Notes under the pieces: generated by a model
The model's input: the letters and a program-made list of their open reading frames with translations, nothing else
What the model was told of the DNA's origin: nothing
Database searches by the model: none
NCBI GenBank assembly: GCA_046233115.1
Contig: JBJXHM010000017.1
Span: forward strand, 1-64,000
Direction of reading: 5' to 3'
DNA length: 64,000 bases
From: JACOMY01 sp046233115
GTDB lineage: Bacteria > Pseudomonadota > Alphaproteobacteria > Kiloniellales > JACOMY01
Part shown: positions 34,722 to 42,914 of the stretch, in pieces
How positions within the stretch are numbered: position 1 is the stretch's first letter
Layout: each line of letters begins with the position of its first letter
Program-made: the position numbers and the translations under genes

Positions 34722-35750
34722 ATGGCGGCCGAGCCTTCCAAGACCATCCTCGAGGTCGTCGATCTCAAGGTCACCTTCCGCACCCCGGCCGGCGACGTGG
34801 TGGTTCCGAGTGGCGTCTCCTTCACCCTGGCCCAGGGCGAGACCCTGGCACTGGTCGGCGAGTCCGGATCCGGCAAGAGCGTAACCAGCCTGGCGGTCAT
34901 GCGGCTGATGCCCAAAGGGACCCGGACCAGGATCGAAGGCCAGGTGCGGCTGGCCGGCGGCGAGGGCGGCAGCCGGGACCTGCTCACCCTCTCCGACGAG
35001 GAGATGCGCCGGGTGCGCGGCAACGAGATCTCGATGGTCTTCCAGGAGCCGATGACCTCGCTGAATCCGGTTCACCGCGTCGGCGACCAGATCGCCGAGG
35101 CGATTCGCTGGCACCGCGACATGAGCAAGGCCGAGACGCTGGAGCGCGCGCTGGAGCTGTTGGAGCTGGTCGGCATCTCCGAGCCGCGCAAGCGACTGGA
35201 GAGCTTTCCGCACCAGCTTTCCGGCGGCATGCGCCAGCGGGTGATGATCGCCATCGCGCTCGCCTGCGACCCCAAGATCCTGATCGCCGACGAGCCGACG
35301 ACGGCGCTGGACGTGACCGTCCAGGCACAGATCCTGCAGCTCTTGAAGGAGCTGCAGGAACGCACCGGCATGGGCATCATCTTCATCACCCACAACCTGG
35401 GCGTGGTCGCCGAGGTGGCCGACCGGGTGATGGTCATGTACGCCGGCAAGATCGTCGAGCAGGCCGCGGTCGGCCCGCTGTTCACCCAGCCGAAGATGCC
35501 CTACACCGTGGGGCTGCTGCGCTCTATGCCCAGGGTGCGCTTCGCCGCCGAGCGCCAGGCGCCGCTCAGCACCATCGGCGGCAACGTGCCCGATCCCCTG
35601 GCGCTACCGCCAGGCTGCTCCTTCCATCCGCGCTGCGCACATTTCGAGGCTGGCCGCTGCGACCGCGAGATGCCACCGCTGGAGACCATCGGCGAAGGCC
35701 GGGCGCTGCGCTGCCTGCGCTGGCGCGAGATCGAGGAGGCCGGAGCATGA
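34722..35750 (+). CDS. Peptide ABC transporter ATP-binding protein (DppD-like)
   Basis: 342 residues: Walker A GESGSGKS, Q-loop FQEPMTSLNP, signature LSGGMRQRVMIA, Walker B ILIADEPTTALD, and the C-terminal oligopeptide-family extension with Cys residues (CSFHPRC), which binds an iron-sulphur cluster in related proteins. Energises import together with the next ATPase; overlaps it by ATGA. Confidence 0.9.
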   Translation: MAAEPSKTILEVVDLKVTFRTPAGDVVVPSGVSFTLAQGETLALVGESGSGKSVTSLAVMRLMPKGTRTRIEGQVRLAGGEGGSRDLLTLSDEEMRRVRGNEISMVFQEPMTSLNPVHRVGDQIAEAIRWHRDMSKAETLERALELLELVGISEPRKRLESFPHQLSGGMRQRVMIAIALACDPKILIADEPTTALDVTVQAQILQLLKELQERTGMGIIFITHNLGVVAEVADRVMVMYAGKIVEQAAVGPLFTQPKMPYTVGLLRSMPRVRFAAERQAPLSTIGGNVPDPLALPPGCSFHPRCAHFEAGRCDREMPPLETIGEGRALRCLRWREIEEAGA

Positions 35751-36763
35751 CAGCAAAAACGGCCAGCGAGGCGCTGCTCAAGGTCGAGGGGCTGAGGATG
35801 CACTTCGACCTCTCCAGCGGCTTCTTCGGCCTCGGCGGCGGGGAGAAGGTGCACGCCGTCGACGGTGTCGACTTCGAGATCCTGCGCGGCGAGATCCTGG
35901 GACTGGTCGGCGAGTCCGGTTCCGGCAAGACCACGGTGGGCCGTACGGTGCTCCGCCTGACCCAGCCGACGGCGGGCTCCATCCTCTTCGACGGCCAGGA
36001 CCTGACCTCCCTGACCAAGCGCCAGCTCCGCCCCTTCCGGCGGCGCATGCAGCTCATCTTCCAGGACCCTTTCAGCTCGCTCAACCCCAGAATGACGGTC
36101 GGGCGGATCGTCGCCACGCCGATGTTGATCCATCAGCCCGAGGCCTCGGCTGCCGAGCGCCAGCGGCGGGTCGAGGAGTTGCTGCGCCTGGTCGGCCTCT
36201 CGCCCCGCCATGCCGAGCGCTATCCGCACGAGTTCTCCGGCGGTCAGCGCCAGCGCATCGGCATCGCCCGCGCCCTGGTGATGAACCCAGACTTTCTGGT
36301 CGCCGACGAGCCGGTCTCCGCCCTTGACGTCTCGATCCAGGCCCAGGTGGTGAACCTGCTGCTCGACGTGCGCCGCAAGCTGGGTCTCACCATGCTCTTC
36401 ATCTCGCACGACCTGGCCGTGGTCGGCTGCATCGCCGACCGCATCGCCGTCATGTACCTGGGCCGAATCATGGAGCTGGCGCCGACAGAGGCGCTGTTCC
36501 AGGACCCCCGCCATCCCTATACCGAGGCGCTCTTCTCGGCCGAGCCGATCCCCGATCCGACGGTGCGGCGCGAGCGGGTGCTGCTGAAAGGCGAGATCCC
36601 GAGCCCGGTCGACCCGCCCAGCGGCTGCGTCTTCCGCACCCGCTGTCCCTATGCCCTGCCCGACTGCGCCAAGGTGGTGCCGGAGCTGAAGAGCGTGGCG
36701 CCGGGCCACGTCAAGGCCTGCCTGCGCGACGACCTCAGCCTGAGTGCCTCACGCCATGCGTAG
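35747..36763 (+). CDS. Peptide ABC transporter ATP-binding protein (DppF-like)
   Basis: 338 residues: Walker A GESGSGKT, signature FSGGQRQRIGIARA, Walker B FLVADEPVSALD and a Cys-containing C-terminal extension (CVFRTRCPYALPDC). Start is the ATG overlapping the DppD-like stop. Last gene of the transporter operon; followed by a very strong inverted repeat. Confidence 0.9.
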   Translation: MTAKTASEALLKVEGLRMHFDLSSGFFGLGGGEKVHAVDGVDFEILRGEILGLVGESGSGKTTVGRTVLRLTQPTAGSILFDGQDLTSLTKRQLRPFRRRMQLIFQDPFSSLNPRMTVGRIVATPMLIHQPEASAAERQRRVEELLRLVGLSPRHAERYPHEFSGGQRQRIGIARALVMNPDFLVADEPVSALDVSIQAQVVNLLLDVRRKLGLTMLFISHDLAVVGCIADRIAVMYLGRIMELAPTEALFQDPRHPYTEALFSAEPIPDPTVRRERVLLKGEIPSPVDPPSGCVFRTRCPYALPDCAKVVPELKSVAPGHVKACLRDDLSLSASRHA

Positions 36764-36843
36764 AGCATATCGCGAGCAGGTGGGCTCGCCTGCGACGGCG
36801 ATTTGCTTGTTCAAGTCAGAGTCTGGGGCATGTTGAGTTTAAA

Positions 36844-36938
36844 CGGCTCCGGCCCACACCCCCGCCCAGTCGTCCCAGGCGGCGCCCACGGAAGTATCCT
36901 GTAGCTGGGCGGCCGGGCGGGGGTGTGGGCCGGAGCCG
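36844..36938. terminator. 24-bp perfect inverted repeat between convergent genes
   Basis: Left arm 36844-36867 (starts CGGCTCCGGCC) and right arm 36915-36938 (ends GGCCGGAGCCG) are perfect reverse complements over 24 nt, 47 nt apart. The site lies between the 3' ends of the rightward DppF-like gene and the leftward RTX gene, so a bidirectional terminator is the simplest reading. The long loop and absence of a clear T tract are unusual. Confidence 0.6.
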
Positions 36939-36983
36939 ATTCAAATAGAGCGCTTGGCGCTCCGCTCGAATCGACCCGGTCCG

Positions 36984-39410
36984 TCAGTTCCAGACGAAGT
37001 CCGTCGCTGTCAGTTGATTGGCGGCCACGAGCCCGGTGATCTGGAAGGCAAGATCAGCGCTGCCGTCGCCGTCGGTATCGACCTGCACCTGTTCGCCGCC
37101 GTCGAAGCGCGCCTCGGAGTTGCCACCGCCGGAGAAGGCCGCAGCGCCGATATAGGCGAAGACGCCTGTCTCCATACCGGCGACGAAGACCAGGCTGTCC
37201 TCGTCACTGCCGCCAAAGGCACGGCCGTCGAAGTCCGCCAGCAGCGGTCCGCCGGAGCCGGCCCCGTCGCCGATCTCGTCGCCATTGAAGCGGAACTCGT
37301 CGCTGTGGCTGCCGCCGTAGTAGCGGCCGGCGGCATTCACGCCGATGACATCGGCGCCGGCATCGCCGTGCAGCTCGTCCTTGCCGGTGCCGCCAAAGAG
37401 GGTGTCGCTGCTGCGTCCGCCATAGATCGTATCGTTGCCCGCCAGCCCGCGCAGCACGTTGACCGCGGTATTGCCCTCGATCACGTTGTGTTCGTCGTTG
37501 CCGCCACCGTCGATGGCCCCGGCATCGCTCTGCAGGCGCAGGTTCTCGATGTTGGCGGAGAGCGTGTAGTCGTCGAGGGCGCGGACCAGGTCCGTGCCTT
37601 CGCCCATCACTTCGATGGCCGTGTCATCGGCGCGGTCGATAACGAAGGTGTCGTCGCCCAGACCGCCGATCATGGTGTCGAGGCCGCCCTTGCCGTTCAG
37701 GATGTCGTCGCCGCCCTGCCCCTCCAGGGTGTCGGCGAAGCTGTTGCCCAGCAGGGTGTTGTCGACGGCGTTGCCAACCAGGTGCGCCGGCCCGACGTTG
37801 CTCAACAGGTTGACGCGCTCGATGAAGCCGTCGATGCCGGTCGAGACCGTGAAGTCGCTCGCGTTGGAGCGCACCACGTCGGCGATGCCTCCGTCCGCGC
37901 TCTCACGCACCAAGTCGGCCGAGGTGTCGATGATGTAGGTGTCATTGCCCGCGCCCGCCGCTGCCACATCGGCGCCGCTGCCGCCGTTCAGCTGGTCGCG
38001 CCCGTCACCGCCGAAGAGCGCGTCCTCGCCGCTGCCGCCGACCATACGATCGTTGCCGCTGGCCCCAAGCATCCAGTCCTGGCCGGCCCCGCCGAACAGC
38101 GTATCGTTCCCGTCGCCGCCGTTGGCGACGTCGTCGCCCGCATCGCCGCGCTCGGTGTCGTTGCCCTCCGCACCGAACATGAGATCATCGCCGCTGTTGC
38201 CGCGAAGCTCATCGTTACCGGTGTAGCCGCTCATACGGTCATTGGTGCTGCTGCCGTTCAGGCTGCCGTCATTGTCGAAAGCATCGCTGACGAAGTTGAA
38301 GGCCCCCACCAGCATCAGGGTTTCCACCGAACCCAGGTGCAGGCCGACCGGCAGCAGGCCCTCGCTGGAGAGGGAGTCGTTGCCGCTGCCGCCTTCGTAG
38401 CGCTCGCCCGCGAAGGCCTCGCCCGCACCGACGCTGAAGGTATCCGCGCCGGAACCGCCGTAGAGGTAGGAATCCTTGCCGCTGCCGCCGCTGATCAGGT
38501 CGTTGCCGTCACCACCGTAGATCCGGGCGTCGTGACCGCGGCCGCCGAAGAGACGGTCGTCGCCCAGGTCGCCGTAGATGTAGCTGTCCTGGCCATAGGA
38601 ACCGAGGATCGTATCCGCACCGGTGCCACCGATCAGATAGCGGTCGTTTCCGTCACCGGCGTTGATGTGGTCGCTGCCGCCGTCGCCATACAGTCTGAGG
38701 TCATCGCCGCTGTTGCCGATCACCGAATCGGCGCCGTTGCCGCCGAAGAACGACCCATCGGCCCCGGAGTCGCCGACCACGAAGTCACTGCCGCTGTCGC
38801 CGAAGAAGAAGGCATCGGTATCGTCGCCGCCGCTCAGGGTGTCGTTGCCGCTGCCGCCGAAGAGGAACACGTCGAAACCGCTGTCGCCCTCCAGCCGATC
38901 GTCGCCGTCGCCACCGAAGAGCGAGAAGTCGCTGCCGCTGCCGCCGACGATTCTGTCGTTACCGGTACCCCCGAAGTGCGACCCGTCCGCGCCGGTGCCC
39001 AAGAAGAACTGATCGTCGCCGGCACCGCCGAAGAAGCGGCTGTCGTTGCCGTCATTGCCGATGAGAACGTCATTGCCAATCTCGCCGCGGAACTCGGCAT
39101 CGTTGCCGGACGCGCCCAGCAGGGAGTCGTCGTCGCTGCCGCCGAAGAAGAGGGAGTCGTCGCCACCGTCGCCACGCAGGAGGTCGTTGCCGACGCCGCC
39201 GAAGAAACTCACATCATTGCCCTCGGAGCCGTAGAAGCGATCGTTCCCGCTGACACCGAACAGCGGCCCGTCATCGCCGCCGCCCGCCAGGACGGTATCG
39301 TCGCCATCGCGCCCGGAGACGGTGTCCTTGCCGCTGAAGGTCTGGAACAGATCGTCGAAGCTGCTGCCAAAGAGAGTATCGCTGCCGGTGTTTCCGAAGT
39401 AGATCGCCAT
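36984..39410 (-). CDS. RTX-repeat calcium-binding secreted protein
   Basis: 808 residues from the ATG at 39410, with AGGAGG 10 nt upstream (a longer reading from 39527 has none). Almost the whole protein is RTX nonapeptides, GGxGxDxxx, with an unusual alternation in the first 300 residues (GNDSRFFGGAGDDQFF style, many aromatic and acidic positions). The C-terminus (FDGGEQVQVDTDGDGSADLAFQITG...) ends in a short hydrophobic VWN, like type I secretion signals of serralysin-type proteins. It probably folds outside the cell on binding calcium. No catalytic domain is visible, so adhesion or S-layer-like roles are possible. No type I secretion genes are nearby. Confidence 0.85.
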   Translation of the reverse strand: MAIYFGNTGSDTLFGSSFDDLFQTFSGKDTVSGRDGDDTVLAGGGDDGPLFGVSGNDRFYGSEGNDVSFFGGVGNDLLRGDGGDDSLFFGGSDDDSLLGASGNDAEFRGEIGNDVLIGNDGNDSRFFGGAGDDQFFLGTGADGSHFGGTGNDRIVGGSGSDFSLFGGDGDDRLEGDSGFDVFLFGGSGNDTLSGGDDTDAFFFGDSGSDFVVGDSGADGSFFGGNGADSVIGNSGDDLRLYGDGGSDHINAGDGNDRYLIGGTGADTILGSYGQDSYIYGDLGDDRLFGGRGHDARIYGGDGNDLISGGSGKDSYLYGGSGADTFSVGAGEAFAGERYEGGSGNDSLSSEGLLPVGLHLGSVETLMLVGAFNFVSDAFDNDGSLNGSSTNDRMSGYTGNDELRGNSGDDLMFGAEGNDTERGDAGDDVANGGDGNDTLFGGAGQDWMLGASGNDRMVGGSGEDALFGGDGRDQLNGGSGADVAAAGAGNDTYIIDTSADLVRESADGGIADVVRSNASDFTVSTGIDGFIERVNLLSNVGPAHLVGNAVDNTLLGNSFADTLEGQGGDDILNGKGGLDTMIGGLGDDTFVIDRADDTAIEVMGEGTDLVRALDDYTLSANIENLRLQSDAGAIDGGGNDEHNVIEGNTAVNVLRGLAGNDTIYGGRSSDTLFGGTGKDELHGDAGADVIGVNAAGRYYGGSHSDEFRFNGDEIGDGAGSGGPLLADFDGRAFGGSDEDSLVFVAGMETGVFAYIGAAAFSGGGNSEARFDGGEQVQVDTDGDGSADLAFQITGLVAANQLTATDFVWN

Positions 39411-39812
39411 TGCCCTGATTCCTCCTATAGCAGCCGTCCCGCACCGAAGGGCCTCATCTCGACGGCCCGCCACCCTTTCCTGCAGCCGCCGGTTAGTCCT
39501 ACGCGCAGAGGGGCGAAAGCATCGCACGCGATTTCGAAGATCGGATCACAACGTTCGCGGCAGCGAACCTTCCTTTAAAGCGAACATCTTTTCAAGGATG
39601 AATGCCAAACCCAGAGACCGGTTGTTTCCTCCAGCGCCCGAACGATCCTGACCAGCGGATCATTCAGAAAAATGCGATGTTAATCGTGCTAATTCAGATT
39701 CTTAGAGATATGTGGCTATCATCGCCTTCTCCACAATGAGCTTGCTATTGCACGTTCATTCACTAAAGTGACTGACATCTGCCACCCCACCAGGATCCGG
39801 AGAGAACAGCGC
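39411..39812. other. AT-richer divergent intergenic region
   Basis: About 400 nt between the divergent RTX gene and the dehydrogenase, clearly more AT-rich than the flanks (39600-39770). It should hold both promoters, but no consensus -35/-10 pair could be assigned confidently. A GCGAAC element recurs at about 39559 and 39579. Confidence 0.4.
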
Positions 39813-40721
39813 ATGACCATCGGTTTCATCGGTCTCGGCTTCATGGGCGCGAACATGGCCCGACAGTTGCAGAAGAAGGGTCACTCGCTGGTGGTCTTCG
39901 ATCTCGATCGCACCAAGGCGGCCGAGCTGGAGGCCGAGGGCGCCGGCTTCGCCGAGAGCGCGGCCGACTGTGCCGCCAAGGCCGAGGTCCTGATCACCTC
40001 GCTGCCCGGCCCGCCGCAGGTGATCGCGGTGATGGAGACCGCCGGGGCCCTGGCGGCGCTGCGCGAGGGCGCGCTCTGGATCGACATGACGACGAACGAC
40101 GCGCCGCTGCTGGCACGTCTGGCCGAGGCCGCGGACCGGCGCGGCGTCGCCCTGGTCGATGCGCCGGTTACCGGCGCCGTCGACGGCGCCCGGCGCGGCG
40201 AGCTCACCATCTTCGCCGGCGGCAAGGCGGAGGACCTGGCCCGCGCTCGCCCGCTGCTGGAAGCGATGGGCCGCGTCATCGCGTGCGGTGGGCTCGGCAC
40301 CGGCAACGCGGTGAAGCTGGTCACCAACTTCCTCTGGTTTACCCACGCCGCGGTGATCGGCGAGGGCCTGATGCTGGGCAAGCAGGCCGGCGTCGCGCTG
40401 GACGTCCTCTGGGAAGCGATCAAGGACTCGGTCGGCGATTCCTTCGTCGCCCGGCACGACGCCCCCTCGATCTTCGCCGGCCACTACGACCCCTCCTTCA
40501 CCCTCGACCTCTGCGTGAAGGACCTGGGCCTGATCAAGGCGCTGGCCGCGCGGGGCGGAGTGCCGCTGCCGGTCGGCGAGGCCGCAGCGGCGCGCTTCGC
40601 ACTGGCGCGCGAGACCTACGGCGGCGGCGAAGGCGAGCTGCATGTCGCCAAGCTGATCGAGGACGCGGTCGGCAGCGACCTGAGGCTGGCCGGCGACTGG
40701 CCGGTTCACTGGGAGGCGTGA
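39813..40721 (+). CDS. Beta-hydroxyacid dehydrogenase (3-hydroxyisobutyrate dehydrogenase-like)
   Basis: 302 residues from the ATG at 39813 (GGAGAG before it). NAD-binding motif GFIGLGFMG (4-12), substrate loop DAPVTGAVDGARRGELT (117-133, usual form DAPVSGG), catalytic Lys168 in GTGNAVKLVTN. Expected reaction: NAD(P)-dependent oxidation of a beta-hydroxyacid such as 3-hydroxyisobutyrate or tartronate semialdehyde reduction. The 3' end carries a 17-bp duplication spanning the stop codon. Confidence 0.85.
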   Translation: MTIGFIGLGFMGANMARQLQKKGHSLVVFDLDRTKAAELEAEGAGFAESAADCAAKAEVLITSLPGPPQVIAVMETAGALAALREGALWIDMTTNDAPLLARLAEAADRRGVALVDAPVTGAVDGARRGELTIFAGGKAEDLARARPLLEAMGRVIACGGLGTGNAVKLVTNFLWFTHAAVIGEGLMLGKQAGVALDVLWEAIKDSVGDSFVARHDAPSIFAGHYDPSFTLDLCVKDLGLIKALAARGGVPLPVGEAAAARFALARETYGGGEGELHVAKLIEDAVGSDLRLAGDWPVHWEA

Positions 40722-40738
40722 TTCACTGGGAGGCCTGA
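40705..40738. repeat. 17-bp tandem duplication at convergent gene ends
   Basis: Two adjacent copies of TTCACTGGGAGGC(G/C)TGA (40705-40721, 40722-40738), one mismatch. Copy 1 contains the dehydrogenase stop; copy 2 holds the end of the facing TetR gene. Confidence 0.9.
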
Positions 40739-41343
40739 GGTTCCCCTGCGGCGGCAAGCTGGCCGAGACGCGCGTGCAGCGCGCCGCGCAGCAAGGTCGC
40801 GGCCTGGTCGGGCGGCATGCCTTCGTCGACCTGCGCGCGCTGTACCCGCATGCCCTCGATCAGCAGGGCGGCCTCCTCGGCCAGGCGCTGCGCCTGCGCC
40901 GGCGGCAGCAGGGCCTGCGCGGCCTGGCGCAGAGAGCGCCGCAGCAGGCGATCGTTCAGACGCTCCAGCCGGGCCAGTGCCGCGCTGTGCGAGGCCTGCG
41001 CCTGGAAGTGCAGCCAGCAGCGGCAGAGATCGACCCGGAACACGGCCGGCGATAGGTTGGCCGCTGCGATCGCCAGGAAGCGCGCCTTCGCATCCGTCGC
41101 TTGCTCGGCGCAGCGGCGCCGCTCCGCCTGCATCCGCTCGACGATGTGGCGCATGGTGGCCGTGAGCAGCCCCTCCTTGTCGCCGAAGTAGCGGTAGAGG
41201 TTGGCGCCGGTGAAGCCGGCGGCGGCAGCGATCTGCGTCACAGTGGACTCCAGCGGCCCCCGCTCGGTGACCGAGGCGATGGTCGCCTCGATCAACTGCA
41301 GGCGGCGTTCCTCCCGGTTGGCCCGCGGGCGCCCACCGCTCAT
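40723..41343 (-). CDS. TetR-family regulator (BetI-like)
   Basis: 206 residues. N-terminal HTH (IEATIASVTERGPLESTVTQIA, AAGFTGANLYRYFGDKEGLL) followed by the BetI-type C-terminal domain (FRVDLCRCWLHFQAQA, as in BetI FWxxA). Overlaps the preceding regulator by ATGA. BetI homologues respond to choline or related amines; here an amine carried by the adjacent transporter is a likely effector. Confidence 0.85.
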   Translation of the reverse strand: MSGGRPRANREERRLQLIEATIASVTERGPLESTVTQIAAAAGFTGANLYRYFGDKEGLLTATMRHIVERMQAERRRCAEQATDAKARFLAIAAANLSPAVFRVDLCRCWLHFQAQASHSAALARLERLNDRLLRRSLRQAAQALLPPAQAQRLAEEAALLIEGMRVQRAQVDEGMPPDQAATLLRGALHARLGQLAAAGEPQASQ

Positions 41344-41924
41344 GCCGCGGTCTCCAGCCGGCGGTCGAGGTAGTCCAGCACCATCCGACAGGCCGCCTCG
41401 GGATCGACTGCCTGGCCGCGCTGCGCACGGCGCACCCAGAGGCCATCGACCAGGGCGACGATCTCGCGTGCCAGGGCCGACACCCGCTCCGCCGGCACCA
41501 GGTGGCGCAGCCCCTCCTGCAGGTTGGCGCGGAAGCGGGTGGCGTTGATCTGCTCCAGCCGGGCGAGGCGCTCCTGGTGCGGCGTCTGCGCCCAGAAGTG
41601 CAGCCAGACGCGGCAGATCTCCGGCCGGAACAGCGGCTCGGCCAGATTGGTGCGGATCACCGCGCGCACCCGCTCCAGCGGATCGGCGGCCTGGGTCAGC
41701 CGCTCGACCATGGCGTCGTGGATGTCGCCCAGCAGGGCGCGCATCGTGGCCTCCAGCAGGCCATCCTTGCCGCCGAAGTGGTAGTGGATGTTGCCGGCCG
41801 AGAGACCGCTCTCCTCGGCGATTCGCGCGACGGTGGCGTCGTGATAGCCGTACTTGTAGATCGTCTGGGCCGCCGCCTCGATGAGCTGTTGCCGGCCGAT
41901 GTCGCCGGATCGCGCCCTGACCAT
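41340..41924 (-). CDS. TetR-family regulator (BetI-like)
   Basis: 194 residues from the ATG at 41924 with GGAAGGGGAG before it (an upstream in-frame start at 42008 is weaker). HTH YGYHDATVARIAEESGLSAGNIHYHFGGKDGLL; BetI-like FRPEICRVWLHFWAQTPH. Tandem with the next, homologous regulator, probably an old duplication. Confidence 0.85.
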   Translation of the reverse strand: MVRARSGDIGRQQLIEAAAQTIYKYGYHDATVARIAEESGLSAGNIHYHFGGKDGLLEATMRALLGDIHDAMVERLTQAADPLERVRAVIRTNLAEPLFRPEICRVWLHFWAQTPHQERLARLEQINATRFRANLQEGLRHLVPAERVSALAREIVALVDGLWVRRAQRGQAVDPEAACRMVLDYLDRRLETAA

Positions 41925-42063
41925 CTCCCCTTCCAATCGCTGCCCCGACCCGCAGCAAGGCCCCAGGCGCCGCCGGCCCAGATCCTTGCTTGCAGGTTCA
42001 TTCACCAAACCTGGTAGAGGGCGGCGGCGTGGGGGTCAAGCGCGCACTGGTCGCGACGGGGGG

Positions 42064-42897
42064 CTAGGCGGTATGTGCCTCCCGGCCGCGGCGGCCGTAG
42101 ACCGTCTCGTTGACGCCGGGATCGCCGATCACGCCGGGATGGTCCTCGTACACGAAAACCGACATGAGGCGGAGCCGGTCGCCCGCCACCTCGGTCACCC
42201 GGTGCAGCGAATTGCAGCCGCGGAAGATCACCAGGGCGCCGGGCTCGCGCGGCACCATCTTCAGCCGTGAGCGGTCGCCCTTCAGCACCTTGGCGACCTC
42301 GTCGGGCATGGGGTCGTCCTGGGTGCGGGTGTTGGGCACGATCTCGAACTCGCCGCCCGATTCGGCCGACTGCAGCATCAGGGTCATGGTGAAGGCGCTG
42401 TTCGAGTCGAAATGCCAGGCCGAGGAGTCGCCGGCCTCGTAGCAGACCACGTTCACCGGCTGCAGCGGGTCGTCGCTCGGGTAGAGCGTCCCGGCGCCGA
42501 CCACGTCCTCCACGAAGCGGATCATCTTGGGCCAGAAGTAGAGGGTCTTGATCGGGATGGCCTCGGAGAGGATGTCGTGCGCGATCATCCGGTAGGAGGC
42601 ATCGAAGAAGATGTTCGAGGGATGGTCCGCCGGCTTGCTCGGATCGCCGTGCTTGTAGAGGTAGCAGGTGCGGTGCGAGCGGTTGCGGAAGCCCTGCTGG
42701 AACACGGTCTCGACGTCGGCAATGGTCCGCTGCAGTGCGGCCTCGGTGATGAACTGCGGCAGCACGCAGTACTGCTTGCCGTCGAGATCCTGGCGCAGCC
42801 GCTGCACCAGCGCCGCATAGCGCGGGTCGTCGGCATCGTCGATCGGCCAGGCCTCGAGGTTCACCACCTCTTCGGGCTTCATCGGCGCTAGCGTCAT
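42064..42897 (-). CDS. 2-oxoglutarate/Fe(II) oxygenase, HalD/BesD-like
   Basis: 277 residues from the ATG at 42897. The iron site is visible: H162-F-D164 (WHFDSN), distal His232 (SLHRVTEV) and Arg for 2-oxoglutarate (RLRLMSVF). The chain around it (VVCYEAGD, TMTLMLQ, GGEFEIVPNTR, VKGD, LVIFRG) resembles the HalD/BesD amino-acid halogenase/hydroxylase family. The halogenases carry HxG; this one has HxD, so hydroxylation is expected. It follows potA by 18 nt, implying that the transported amine or amino acid is its substrate. Confidence 0.75.
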   Translation of the reverse strand: MTLAPMKPEEVVNLEAWPIDDADDPRYAALVQRLRQDLDGKQYCVLPQFITEAALQRTIADVETVFQQGFRNRSHRTCYLYKHGDPSKPADHPSNIFFDASYRMIAHDILSEAIPIKTLYFWPKMIRFVEDVVGAGTLYPSDDPLQPVNVVCYEAGDSSAWHFDSNSAFTMTLMLQSAESGGEFEIVPNTRTQDDPMPDEVAKVLKGDRSRLKMVPREPGALVIFRGCNSLHRVTEVAGDRLRLMSVFVYEDHPGVIGDPGVNETVYGRRGREAHTA

Positions 42898-42914
42898 CGG
42901 AGGGCTCCTCGCTG

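Noticed and set aside
36954..39578. 874-codon open frame on the + strand opposite the RTX gene
   Set aside because: It is the antisense shadow of a repetitive GC-rich gene: low-complexity Ala/Val-rich translation, no ribosome site, while the - strand frame has RTX repeats and AGGAGG.
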